From positions 1,240,001 to 1,304,000 of the forward strand of contig OZ239148.1 in the NCBI GenBank assembly GCA_965194655.1: DNA of 64,000 nt, in the 5' to 3' direction. The notes under the pieces were generated by a model. The model worked only from the letters and a program-made list of their open reading frames with translations, had not been told where the DNA came from and did no database searches. This document shows, one piece after another, positions 36,262 through 44,199 of this stretch (positions are counted from its first letter, which is position 1; each line of letters begins with the position of its first letter). Position numbers and translations under genes: made by a program. The DNA comes from Hahnella lacustris. GTDB taxonomy: Bacteria; Pseudomonadota; Gammaproteobacteria; Burkholderiales; Burkholderiaceae_A.

Positions 36262-36274
36262 TGACCGTTTAAAC

Positions 36275-36424
36275 ATCCTCGCCAGTCTTGCCGCCCAGAT
36301 CGAGACATTCGACCTGGTTTGCGATGCCGGGCTATGGTCACTGCCAAATCACCAAGGCCGTATTGACGACATCGCAACACGGCTCATGCAAACAGCCGTG
36401 TGGGCTACTCCCTTTGAGAGGCTC
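36275..36424 (-). promoter_or_regulatory. yybP-ykoY manganese riboswitch candidate
   Basis: The minus-strand leader of the TerC-family gene contains the hallmarks of the yybP-ykoY Mn2+ aptamer in order. CAAAGGGAGTAGCCC lies at about 36401-36415, a long first arm (CACGGCTG...) follows, then CGTCAATACGG, then an arm with CCGGC, and finally GGGCGGCAAGACTGGC at about 36281-36296. The ends CCTC and GAGG can pair as P1. In this class, Mn2+ docks the two internal loops and turns on export genes. The structure was matched by eye to the consensus; no covariance scan was run. Confidence 0.85.
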
Positions 36425-36458
36425 GCGAATTGAAGCAGCTCGATCAGCCACAGTCAAG

Positions 36459-37220
36459 TCATGAACTGAAAAGGGCCCGACGAATGAGGGTGATTCCAAT
36501 CAGCAGAATGAGAACAGACGCCACGCGCTGAACCATGTCACGGGATAAACGAGTGTGGAGCCGGTGGCCTATCGTGAGTCCCAGAATGGCAAAGGGCACC
36601 AGCATGAGAAAGGTGACGACGCGATCCATCAACATCAAGCCAGTGACAGCGAAGACGACTGCACGAATGCCAGTCGAGAAGAGGACCATGTTCGAGAGCG
36701 TCGCCCGGAACTGTCCCTTATCGAAAATGCGATGAGAGAGGTAGATCACATAAGGTGGCCCCCCAACACCAAACAGAGTCCCAGTCACGCCCCCGACCAC
36801 CCCGGACACAGGCGCCCACCGTGAACTCACCAAACTCTGACGACCTGCCTTCACCAATGCGTATGTCGCATAGGTGGCCAAGAAGGCACCAAAGGCGGTG
36901 AGTGTGGCCGACACCGGCAGGCTAACCAGCATCGTTACCCCAGCGACTGCCCCCAATACGGAGAACGGGATCATCCATTTCAGCTCCCCCCAGGCTGCCT
37001 CCCTTGAGAACCTCGAACCCAGCGCAAATGAGGCAGAAACATCCAGAAGGACACACACGGGCAGAACAAATTCAAGCGGCAGCAACAGCGAGAGTAAAGG
37101 GACCGTGAACATGGCTGCACCAAACGCGGTGATTCCGAAAATCACATAGGCGAACGTCACGATGAGCGCTGCTAGCGCCCAGGTAGACACCTCAATGGGC
37201 AACGAAAGGCCCTCTACCAA
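36459..37220 (-). CDS. TSUP-family transporter (TauE/SafE-like)
   Basis: A 253-residue protein with about eight hydrophobic segments and the TSUP repeats VTFAYVIFGITAFGAAMFTVPLLSLLLP and GVVGGVTGTLFGVGGPPYVIYL. These transport sulfite, sulfonates or organic anions; the substrate is not evident. The start is uncertain: TTG at 37220 overlaps the SDR stop by 7 nt, and GTG at 37190 is another option. It is downstream of the SDR gene on the same strand. Confidence 0.85.
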   Translation of the reverse strand: MVEGLSLPIEVSTWALAALIVTFAYVIFGITAFGAAMFTVPLLSLLLPLEFVLPVCVLLDVSASFALGSRFSREAAWGELKWMIPFSVLGAVAGVTMLVSLPVSATLTAFGAFLATYATYALVKAGRQSLVSSRWAPVSGVVGGVTGTLFGVGGPPYVIYLSHRIFDKGQFRATLSNMVLFSTGIRAVVFAVTGLMLMDRVVTFLMLVPFAILGLTIGHRLHTRLSRDMVQRVASVLILLIGITLIRRALFSS

Positions 37221-37969
37221 GGGATTTCTTGGCCATCGTAGTCAACGAACCACGCTCGCCCCTTGGGCTCCAGGCCATCCAGCGTGCGAAGCAACCCCGC
37301 CACAGACGCTTCCGCTTGGAGTGTGTGATGACCAGACTGAAATGGCGCCGAAAGCTTGGAGACGACGGTCCCAGGCTGAAGCGCCGCAAATACGGCGAGC
37401 GGGCGTGTTCGATGGGACTCGATGGCTGCCGTCTGCAGCAGCATGTTGCCCGCAGCCTTGGAGGCGCGGTAGCCATACCAACCGCCTAGGTGGTTGTCTT
37501 CAATGCTCCCCACGCGAGCGGACATGACAGCGAAAATAGCCCGCTCCTTCGGTGCCAAGAGGGGAATGAAATACTTGAGGACCAGCCCACGCCCAATGGC
37601 ATTGATCTGAAAGGCTCGGCTCAGGGTGGAGGCAGAGAGTTGCGCCAGCCGCTTCTCTGGGCCCTGGCCATCGATGGTCAGGGCACCCGTTGCGTCGAGA
37701 ATCAGGTGAAAGGGTCCGTTCGCTCGCATCGCCTCGGCAGCCGCAGCAACCGACTCCTCGCTCTCCAAAATCAGTGGCGTCATGCTGGAACGACTCAACG
37801 CACCCACATAGGCACAGCGGGGGTCTGACTGACACGCACGCTGGAAGGCCGAGCCAATGGTGCCCGTGCTGCCGATGATCAGCACACGATAGGAGTCTGG
37901 GAGTCGGTTTAGCATGCCGATGGCCATGGTACGCCATTGACCGTTGGGGCCCCACGAATGATTTGACAT
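37214..37969 (-). CDS. Short-chain dehydrogenase/reductase
   Basis: A 251-residue Rossmann protein with nucleotide motif LIIGSTGTIGSAFQ, DATGAL, the catalytic Ser/Tyr/Lys region VMSARVGSI...WYGYRASKAAGNML, and a tail typical of C-factor-like SDRs. Substrate unknown. The start could be 37969 or the ATG at 37927, which lies closer to the Rossmann strand. Its promoter shares a 28-nt AT-rich gap with the divergent toxin gene, so the two may be co-regulated. Confidence 0.85.
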   Translation of the reverse strand: MSNHSWGPNGQWRTMAIGMLNRLPDSYRVLIIGSTGTIGSAFQRACQSDPRCAYVGALSRSSMTPLILESEESVAAAAEAMRANGPFHLILDATGALTIDGQGPEKRLAQLSASTLSRAFQINAIGRGLVLKYFIPLLAPKERAIFAVMSARVGSIEDNHLGGWYGYRASKAAGNMLLQTAAIESHRTRPLAVFAALQPGTVVSKLSAPFQSGHHTLQAEASVAGLLRTLDGLEPKGRAWFVDYDGQEIPW

Positions 37970-37970
37970 A

Positions 37971-37991
37971 AAATCACTATTAAATCAATAT
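37971..37991. promoter_or_regulatory. Tandem AAATCANTAT repeats (operator candidate)
   Basis: Two direct repeats, AAATCACTAT (37971-37980) and AAATCAATAT (37982-37991), spaced one helical turn (11 nt), lie in the AT-rich gap between the SDR and toxin genes. They are placed to bind the HTH antitoxin in autoregulation. This is inferred from position only. Confidence 0.4.
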
Positions 37992-37997
37992 CAGATC

Positions 37998-38321
37998 ATG
38001 CAAACCAACTTCAAACGGCCTTTCACTCAGTACGTCAAAAAGGCCCACAAGCCCTTGCAGCTTGCAATTGAGGACGAAGTGGAGTTGGTGTGCGAGATGC
38101 CGGAGGTGGGCGAACTCAAGGTAGGTGACTTGGCGGGCATCCGAGTTCACAAGTTTTCTTTCAACCGGCAGGAGTACCTGATGGCCTACCGGCCACCTGT
38201 CAAAAACGCACCCATTGAGTTTTTAATCATCGACTTCTATCAAGTCGGTGTTCACGAGAATTTTTATAAAGAACTGAAACAGTATTTGCGACATGAAAGG
38301 CAAACGGGAGAAGCACCATGA
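37998..38321 (+). CDS. Putative RelE-superfamily toxin of a TA pair
   Basis: A 107-residue basic protein. The sequence LKVGDLAGIRVHKFSFNRQEYLMAYRP...IEFLIIDFYQVGVHENFYKELKQYL has the strand pattern of RelE/HigB-type toxins (a core IRVHKF...YLMAY strand pair followed by a hydrophobic strand and terminal helix). It is followed, with a 4-nt ATGA overlap, by a helix-turn-helix protein, giving a toxin-first order like HigBA. The family is assigned from the pattern and gene order rather than from a decisive motif. Confidence 0.65.
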   Translation: MQTNFKRPFTQYVKKAHKPLQLAIEDEVELVCEMPEVGELKVGDLAGIRVHKFSFNRQEYLMAYRPPVKNAPIEFLIIDFYQVGVHENFYKELKQYLRHERQTGEAP

Positions 38322-38677
38322 ATCACGCATTGACTGCTGAGGACCTTTACTCCGAGATGAAGCGTATGTCGACGACCGAGCGGATGCGGTTTTTCTCCCT
38401 GCTGGCCAGTAACGCATTTCGGGAAGAAGACTTCACCCATGATCAGGTATTTGGTCAAACACAACAGGAACCGTTTTCAGCCTTGGAAGCCGCCGAGTAT
38501 CTGGAAGTCTCCTTACCAACGCTTCGCCGTTATGTGCAATCGGGCGAGCTTGTACCCAGCCATGCGGTAGGACGCAACCAGATGTTCTCAGCGAGCACCC
38601 TGCGTGCGTTTAAACGCAGTCGCGGGTCACGTGGGAGGCTCCAGACGAGCGTAACGCTCAGGAAACAAGACCGATAA
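38318..38677 (+). CDS. HTH (excisionase/MerR-like) putative antitoxin
   Basis: A 119-residue protein: an N-terminal helical region (about 1-45), then an excisionase-type winged helix, FSALEAAEYLEVSLPTLRRYVQSGELVPSHAVGRNQMFSASTL, and a basic tail. It is translated by coupling to the upstream toxin-like gene, so it is best explained as its antitoxin and autoregulator. Xis-type antitoxins are less common than XRE or RHH ones. The 3' end overlaps the convergent modE by 20 nt. Confidence 0.7.
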   Translation: MNHALTAEDLYSEMKRMSTTERMRFFSLLASNAFREEDFTHDQVFGQTQQEPFSALEAAEYLEVSLPTLRRYVQSGELVPSHAVGRNQMFSASTLRAFKRSRGSRGRLQTSVTLRKQDR

Positions 38678-39428
38678 CAACTGCGGATTCATCGATCGCA
38701 GCCATCGCCGCTTGCTTGGGTTTGAGATCGCCATCGGACTGCATGAATCCCGCGATTTGAAGCCCAGAAGGCAGCTCAAGAGACACCTGACGATCCGCCT
38801 TGGTGCCGATTCGACGGGTTACCTTACCTTTTAAGAGATTAATTCCTCCAATCGCTACGATGGTTGGGGCAATCGTCACAGCTGCCGCTTTGCAAAGCGC
38901 CAAGACCGGCATGCCCTTTCTAAGCCCAAGCAGCTGAAGACTCTCTAATGTGATTCGGGACACCAACTGCTGATTGCTGCCGATATCAAGCTGGACATGG
39001 GCTGCGCCTTGCACTTTTCTCACCTCCCCTACGACACAAGGGAGCTGATTGCGCATACTTGTGCGCAACGCAAGTCCGGCGATATTACGAAGCTTTGAAT
39101 CAGGTGCCTTCGCTCCACCGCGGATCTTTCTTAGTGCCTCCTCACGCGCAGCACTTAATACATCGGCTGCCTCCAAGACTTGCAGCCCTTCAGCGGTCAA
39201 ACGTGCCCCACCACCACCGGAGCCGCCCACCAACTTTTCCAAAAGGGGCACCCCGGCCAGATTGCCGAGAGTCTCCACGGCTTGCCACGCAGCTTTGTAG
39301 CTCACCCCATTGGCCCGGGCCGCCTCCGAGATTGACCCGCCTTGGTGTATCGAACGCAGGATCTCGATGCGTTTGTCGGTCATGGCGCTGCCAAGGACAT
39401 CTTCAAAATCAATTTTTCGCGTGCTCAC
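38658..39428 (-). CDS. modE: Molybdate-responsive regulator ModE
   Basis: A 256-residue regulator. The N-terminal LysR-type winged helix contains ILRSIHQGGSISEAARANGVSYKAAWQAVETL; two molybdate-binding MOP/TOBE domains follow (SMRNQLPCVVGEVRK...QLVSRITLESLQLLGLRKGMPV and APTIVAIGGINLLKGKV...LELPSG). When loaded with molybdate it represses molybdate uptake. The start is GTG. It is divergent from modA, and a palindromic ModE-box candidate sits between them. Confidence 0.95.
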   Translation of the reverse strand: MSTRKIDFEDVLGSAMTDKRIEILRSIHQGGSISEAARANGVSYKAAWQAVETLGNLAGVPLLEKLVGGSGGGGARLTAEGLQVLEAADVLSAAREEALRKIRGGAKAPDSKLRNIAGLALRTSMRNQLPCVVGEVRKVQGAAHVQLDIGSNQQLVSRITLESLQLLGLRKGMPVLALCKAAAVTIAPTIVAIGGINLLKGKVTRRIGTKADRQVSLELPSGLQIAGFMQSDGDLKPKQAAMAAIDESAVVIGLVS

Positions 39429-39455
39429 TGGAATAAACCTTTGGTTCGCTGGAGT

Positions 39456-39478
39456 CGATATTCATTAAAAGAATAGCG
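39456..39478. promoter_or_regulatory. ModE-box candidate between modE and modA
   Basis: CGATATTC-ATTAAAA-GAATAGCG is an inverted repeat of 8-bp arms with one mismatch around a 7-nt spacer. It resembles the E. coli ModE operator (CGNTATA arms) and lies 28 nt before the divergent modE start and 41 nt before modA. It would let ModE repress modABC and itself. No footprint evidence is available here. Confidence 0.65.
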
Positions 39479-39518
39479 TGTTAATATTTGGTCCCATTTT
39501 ACTAATAGCGAGACTCTC

Positions 39519-40277
39519 ATGCTCACAATCACCTTCAAAAAGCTCATGTCATTGCTAGCGGCCTGCCTCGTGCCCCTCGCTACCCAGGCCGCAGAGGTCA
39601 GTGTAGCGGTCGCTGCAAACTTTACTGCTCCCATGAAAGTGATTGCCCAGGACTTTGAGAGAGAGACGGGCCACAAGGCTACTCTGGCATTTGGCGCCAC
39701 CGGGCAGTTTTATGCGCAGATCAAGAATGGAGCGCCATTTGCCATTCTTTTGGCTGCGGATGACGCCACCCCTGCCAAGATTGAAAGCGAGGGATTCGGC
39801 GTTGCGGGCACCCGGTTCACCTATGCAACAGGAAAGCTCGTCCTTTGGAGCAAAAGAGCGAACTTGGTGGACAACCGTGGAGACATTCTGAGGTCAGGCA
39901 AATTCGACAAGATTGCAATTGCCAATCCGAAGCTTGCCCCTTACGGCGCAGCAACCATGGAGGTTGTTGAGAAGATGGGGCTCACCTCAGCAATCACCCC
40001 GAAGATCGTTGAAGGGTCCAATATTGGCCAGACCTTTCAGTTTGTCTCCTCAGAAAACGCCAGCATTGGATTTGTCGCACTTTCTCAAGTGTTTGAAGGC
40101 GGGAGAATCAAAGAAGGATCGGGCTGGATCGTTCCCTCAAATATGCACAAACCTATTCAGCAAGATGCGATTGTGCTCAATGCCGGCAAGAATAACGCTG
40201 CCGCGCAGGCCTTGATGCAGTATCTGCGCAGCGATAAAGCCAAGGCAGTGATTCGCTCATTTGGGTATGAACTTTGA
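39519..40277 (+). CDS. modA: Molybdate-binding periplasmic protein ModA
   Basis: A 252-residue periplasmic binding protein with a signal peptide (LMSLLAACLVPLATQAAEV). The ModA blocks VSVAVAANFTAPMKVIAQ, TLAFGATGQFYAQIKNGAPFAILLAADD and LAPYGAATMEVVEKMGL are present; the Ser/Ala-rich loops coordinate molybdate or tungstate. It is the first gene of modABC, under the palindrome described separately. Its stop overlaps the modB start (TTGA). Confidence 0.95.
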   Translation: MLTITFKKLMSLLAACLVPLATQAAEVSVAVAANFTAPMKVIAQDFERETGHKATLAFGATGQFYAQIKNGAPFAILLAADDATPAKIESEGFGVAGTRFTYATGKLVLWSKRANLVDNRGDILRSGKFDKIAIANPKLAPYGAATMEVVEKMGLTSAITPKIVEGSNIGQTFQFVSSENASIGFVALSQVFEGGRIKEGSGWIVPSNMHKPIQQDAIVLNAGKNNAAAQALMQYLRSDKAKAVIRSFGYEL

Positions 40278-40954
40278 TTAGTCCGGATGCCTGGCAAGCC
40301 ATCTGGCTGACCATTCAACTCGCAACACTCACCACGATCATTCTGTTGGTGATTGCAACACCATTGGCCTGGTGGCTTTCCCAGACGGAATCAAGGTGGC
40401 GAGCCCCCATAGGCGCCTTGGTCACCTTGCCATTGGTGCTTCCTCCCACCGTATTGGGCTTTTATATTCTGATCTTTCTTGGGCCCAACGGCTGGATTGG
40501 CATGCTGACCCAATCCCTAGGCATGGGATTGCTGTCCTTTTCATTTACAGGGCTTCTCATTGGATCAATCATCTTCTCGCTGCCTTTCGCGGTCCAGCCA
40601 ATTCAGTACGCCTTTGAAGCAATCGGGAAGCGGCCCATGGAGGTGGCGGCAACGTTGCGGGCCAAGCCACTCGATGCGTTTTTCAATGTTGCTTTGCCAC
40701 TCGCTAAACCTGGACTCCTAACAGCCACTGTGCTGAGCTTTGCGCACACAGTAGGTGAGTTCGGCGTGGTTCTGATGATTGGGGGGAATATTCCTGGCGA
40801 AACCCGAGTGGTCTCCACCCAGATCTTCGGTCATGTCGAGGCCACGGAGTACACCCAAGCGCACTGGCTGTCGGCTGGCATGGTGGTGTTCTCTTTTGGA
40901 GTGCTGCTCGCATTATCCGGATTGAAGAAGCGAGCGGATCGAGTCATTTCATGA
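40274..40954 (+). CDS. modB: Molybdate ABC transporter permease ModB
   Basis: A 226-residue inner-membrane permease with five TMs and the EAA-loop motif EAIGKRPMEVAATLRAKPLDAF contacting ModC. The proposed TTG start (TTGATTAGT) overlaps the modA stop by 4 nt, consistent with coupling. TM1 begins right after (WLTIQLATLTTIILLV), so little could be missing upstream. It works with ModA and ModC. Confidence 0.95.
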   Translation: MISPDAWQAIWLTIQLATLTTIILLVIATPLAWWLSQTESRWRAPIGALVTLPLVLPPTVLGFYILIFLGPNGWIGMLTQSLGMGLLSFSFTGLLIGSIIFSLPFAVQPIQYAFEAIGKRPMEVAATLRAKPLDAFFNVALPLAKPGLLTATVLSFAHTVGEFGVVLMIGGNIPGETRVVSTQIFGHVEATEYTQAHWLSAGMVVFSFGVLLALSGLKKRADRVIS

Positions 40955-42069
40955 AGGACATGAGCGACCTTCATCTTGAACTGACGCTTGAGCGATCCGA
41001 CTTCAAGCTCGGGGTCAATCTCTCGTTACCAGGAGATGGAGTGACCGTCTTGTTTGGTCCCTCTGGGTCTGGTAAGACGACGCTGCTGAGATGCGTGGCA
41101 GGACTGGAGCGGGCACATGGCCTCGTTCAGATCAAAGGCGAGGCTTGGCAGGACAGTGCACGAGGATCGTGGGTTCCAACCCACGCGCGAGACCTTGGTT
41201 ATGTCTTCCAAGAAGCCAGCCTCTTTGAGAATCTGTCCGTAAAGAAGAACCTTGAATTCGGAATGAAGCGGGTCAGGAAGGCCGGTGGGAAAGCTGCGCT
41301 GGATGCGTCCATCTCACTTCTGGGGATTGAGGGTCTCCTCGATCGATCCCCTCAGAGTCTCTCTGGCGGGGAGCGCCAGAGGGTGTCGATCGCCCGGGCT
41401 TTGGCCACGCAGCCGAGCATTCTCTTGCTCGACGAACCCCTGGCATCGCTGGACGTCGCACGGCGACAGGAGATTCTCCCCTGGCTGGATCGGATCCATC
41501 AGCAGCTACGCATGCCCGTGCTCTATGTCACCCACAGCATGGAAGAGCTCACGCGCCTCGCCGATCACGTTGTGCTCCTCGACCGGGGGAGCGTGAGGGG
41601 ACATGGCCCTGTTGCGAAGGTCTTATCAGACCCTGTCTTTGCTTCTGCAGTAGGTGGAGACGCTGGCGTGATCCTCCAAGGAATCGTCCGTTCACACGAC
41701 CTCGCGTATCACCTGACTGGTCTGGATACGGATGGTGGCACCCTCTGGGTGCGCAGCAGAAGCTACTCCATCGGCGACCAGGTTCGAGTCCACGTTCACG
41801 CGAATGATGTGAGCCTCGCCACGCAGGAGCCCAAGGACTCCTCCATCCAGAACGTGCTGAAAGGGACTATTCAGAGCATCCATGACGATGTGCATCCCTC
41901 CAGTGCACTGGTGACTGTTCAATGCGGCACGCAAAGCGTCTTGGCCCGAATCACGAGAAGGTCTGTTGCAGGACTCAATCTCTCGATGGGAATCGAGGTG
42001 TGGGTTCAAGTCAAGATTCAAGCGATCTCTGAACCGTGCGGTGAATGGAGGAATACCTCCCCACTCTGA
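40951..42069 (+). CDS. modC: Molybdate ABC transporter ATP-binding protein ModC
   Basis: A 372-residue ATPase with Walker A FGPSGSGKTTLL, signature LSGGERQRVSIARAL and Walker B ILLLDEPLASLD. A C-terminal MOP/TOBE domain (about 300-365, QNVLKGTIQSIHDD...VQCGTQSVLARITRRS) allows molybdate feedback. It overlaps modB by 4 nt. This completes the modABC operon that feeds the cofactor pathway begun by moaA at the left end. Confidence 0.95.
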   Translation: MKDMSDLHLELTLERSDFKLGVNLSLPGDGVTVLFGPSGSGKTTLLRCVAGLERAHGLVQIKGEAWQDSARGSWVPTHARDLGYVFQEASLFENLSVKKNLEFGMKRVRKAGGKAALDASISLLGIEGLLDRSPQSLSGGERQRVSIARALATQPSILLLDEPLASLDVARRQEILPWLDRIHQQLRMPVLYVTHSMEELTRLADHVVLLDRGSVRGHGPVAKVLSDPVFASAVGGDAGVILQGIVRSHDLAYHLTGLDTDGGTLWVRSRSYSIGDQVRVHVHANDVSLATQEPKDSSIQNVLKGTIQSIHDDVHPSSALVTVQCGTQSVLARITRRSVAGLNLSMGIEVWVQVKIQAISEPCGEWRNTSPL

Positions 42070-42165
42070 GCTAAATCAACAAGCTGCAGCATTTGCCAAG
42101 GCCTGCCGCCCTACACGCTCCATATTGGCATAGAGTGGAATCCTTCTTGAACAGAAAGGACCTCT

Positions 42166-42387
42166 ATGTTCCCCGAGTTTCGTGACCTCATTAGCCAGCT
42201 CAAGCACAAGGATCACCACTTCACGCGTCTCTTCGACAAGCACAATGCACTCGATCAAGAGATTAAAAATATGGAGAGCGGGAACCCAGGCGCCAGCCAG
42301 TTTGAGATAGAGGCCAAGAAGAAAGAAAAGCTCGCCCTCAAGGACGAGCTTTATGAGATTCTGAAGAAGGCATCCTCAGAGGCCTGA
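42166..42387 (+). CDS. YdcH-family (DUF465) small protein
   Basis: A 73-residue, highly charged helical protein: LISQLKHKDHHFTRLFDKHNALDQEIKNME...KKKEKLALKDELYEILKK. This matches DUF465/YdcH in length and in the HFxRLFDKHNxLDxEI block. It is probably a coiled coil. The cellular role is unknown. A GAAAGGA ribosome-binding site precedes the ATG. A strong hairpin follows the stop. Confidence 0.88.
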   Translation: MFPEFRDLISQLKHKDHHFTRLFDKHNALDQEIKNMESGNPGASQFEIEAKKKEKLALKDELYEILKKASSEA

Positions 42388-42392
42388 TCGCA

Positions 42393-42414
42393 GGCGGGTC
42401 TGAAATGACCCGCC
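42393..42414 (+). terminator. Intrinsic terminator-like hairpin after the DUF465 gene
   Basis: GGCGGGTC-TGAAAT-GACCCGCC is a perfect 8-bp stem with a 6-nt loop, starting 5 nt after the stop codon. It is followed by GCTTTG, only a short T-tract. It probably ends the DUF465 transcript. The 106 nt beyond it, up to the convergent thioredoxin-like gene, shows no gene. Confidence 0.6.
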
Positions 42415-42520
42415 GCTTTGCCCGCGCCGATAAAAGCAGCAAGAAAAGTATGGACCACCTCGCCTCGTTCACTTACCGAGGTCAAAATAAATCAGGTTCT
42501 GGTGGTGTCGGGGATTCGGA

Positions 42521-42994
42521 CTACCGACTGTCCCGCAGCCACCTTTGGAGGCTATCCTGAGGGGGGCTGCCGGAGTAAAACTGCACGCCACCCGCTGGAC
42601 TCATCAGAGCTACATACGGCGTTACCCCCTTCCAGCTTTGATTCACTGAGTACCGCAACGCCTGGCTATTTCCTTTGAAGAAATAACGGCCGTCAGCCTC
42701 GTTGTAAGGCGGCTTGCCCAGATCGGAAGCTCCGCCATCCGTCATAACCACGAGAATCTTATATCTCTGCGGCAGCTGCTTTCGAGCCCCAAGTAGATCG
42801 GCAACAAGTCCAGGGCAGTGAACGCAATGCGTCGATGTAAACACAACCGCTGCTTTGCCGGCCGAATGAGACAGATGCGGCCATGTATCAAGGTCAAAAG
42901 GCACTGGCTCCCTCGCCTGAACCAGAGATGGCGTGACGATCATCCAGGCAGCAAAGAGAGTTGAACTAATTGATTTTTTCAATCTGTAGCCCAT
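42521..42994 (-). CDS. Exported thioredoxin-fold protein (CVHC)
   Basis: A 157-residue protein with a signal peptide (LKKSISSTLFAAWMIVTPSLVQA) and a thioredoxin-like core: AVVFTSTHCVHCPGLVADLL (CxxC in CVHC), ILVVMTDGG and the cis-Pro region GVTPYVALMSP. It would act in the periplasm as a thiol-disulfide or metal-handling protein. It follows the sialidase-like gene, with a 29-nt overlap if the ATG at 42994 is used. It is part of a TonB-receptor locus that has been damaged by an IS. Confidence 0.75.
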   Translation of the reverse strand: MGYRLKKSISSTLFAAWMIVTPSLVQAREPVPFDLDTWPHLSHSAGKAAVVFTSTHCVHCPGLVADLLGARKQLPQRYKILVVMTDGGASDLGKPPYNEADGRYFFKGNSQALRYSVNQSWKGVTPYVALMSPAGGVQFYSGSPPQDSLQRWLRDSR

Positions 42995-44174
42995 CCGCCT
43001 TGTTCCATAGCCCCCAGATCTCTTGAGCGCCTCGTGAAATGAGAATTGGGTAATCGTTATCTAGAGCACTTCTTCCAAGCGTGCGCTCTTCAAAACTCTT
43101 TCCGCCATCTTCAGACCGCCAGATCTTCCAGTGGGTCTTCTGCCCATCAAATCCCCTCCAGCTGATGACCACCCGCTGTCCTTGAGAAACAATATCAGCG
43201 TGCTCGGCACTGAGGTCGGGAAGTTCTTGAGGCTGCGTGACTGGCTTGCCATTGAGATCGAGCTGCCCATAGCGAACGGCCGCTTTGCCCTCTTTTTCTC
43301 CGAACCATACGGCATGAAAACCCTGCTCGCCGCGTGGCGCAATCGCCGGCCCGTGATGCGGGCAGGCGTCTAACTGCCAACCATCAAACGTTGCTCGTGT
43401 GAGCGATTGGAAAGCCAAACCCCAAAACGCGTGATCACGAATGTTCGGCTCAAAGACATGACGCCACATCGCGACAGGCTTTCCGCCCGGGTCAAGGGTC
43501 ACGGCAATTCTGCAGCACTCGCAGGAATAGTCTGCGACCTTGATGTCCGGGCCGAAGGTCTTACCGCCATCCTGTGACTCATTGCGATAGATTGCAGCGC
43601 CACGGTAATACTTACCGAGCTCCTTGTGCGACAGCCCTCGCTCTTGTTTGACGCGCTCTTGATCACGCTTATCAATCCAGAAAGTATGCAGAGCACCTGC
43701 AGGATCCAGAATCACCGATTCAAACCGATGGGTGATGATCTGCCGATCTTGATGCACCGTAAATGGGGATGAGAAGGTGGTTGCGGCATCTTCTGAGCGA
43801 ACCATCCGAATCTCTCCGGTGTAGGGTCGGCTGAGCGGTTGGGTGTATGTGACCAAAACCCACTTGCCTCCAAACACCAACTTCGGCCGATTCTCCCCAT
43901 CAGCTGAGATCTTGTCTCCCGCCAGCGAAATCTTCTTAGGCGCATCTTGGGTTTTGCCACCCACTGAGACGACCCGCTGGAGATACAGCGACTGCCGATC
44001 CTGGGCCAGACCGACAACCCATACGTCACCCCTAGGGTCCACCGCAGCCGAAATCGCCAACTGCGGGCGATGACGGTGAGCTCCTTTTTCACCCTGCCCT
44101 TGTGCGGGAGAAACCAGCACGGTTGCACAAAGCGCAAAAATGCCACTGATCTGAAAGAGCGATCGAGAAATCAT
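42966..44174 (-). CDS. Secreted sialidase-fold (beta-propeller) protein
   Basis: A 402-residue protein with a signal peptide (SLFQISGIFALCATVLVSPAQG) and Asp-box-like repeats: SEDAATTFSSPF, ESQDGGKTFGPDI and SEDGGKSFEERT. These mark BNR/sialidase propellers. It lacks an obvious sialidase Arg triad that I can identify, so a binding role is as likely as hydrolysis. Two Cys/His-rich segments, YSCECCRIAV and CPHHGPAIAP, suggest metal binding. The start MISRSL at 44174 was chosen for the signal peptide. It lies directly downstream of the truncated TonB-dependent receptor, as part of one operon. Confidence 0.72.
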   Translation of the reverse strand: MISRSLFQISGIFALCATVLVSPAQGQGEKGAHRHRPQLAISAAVDPRGDVWVVGLAQDRQSLYLQRVVSVGGKTQDAPKKISLAGDKISADGENRPKLVFGGKWVLVTYTQPLSRPYTGEIRMVRSEDAATTFSSPFTVHQDRQIITHRFESVILDPAGALHTFWIDKRDQERVKQERGLSHKELGKYYRGAAIYRNESQDGGKTFGPDIKVADYSCECCRIAVTLDPGGKPVAMWRHVFEPNIRDHAFWGLAFQSLTRATFDGWQLDACPHHGPAIAPRGEQGFHAVWFGEKEGKAAVRYGQLDLNGKPVTQPQELPDLSAEHADIVSQGQRVVISWRGFDGQKTHWKIWRSEDGGKSFEERTLGRSALDNDYPILISRGAQEIWGLWNKADGLQIEKIN

Positions 44175-44199
44175 TGAGCTCACCGTCAGCCTCCCGTGC

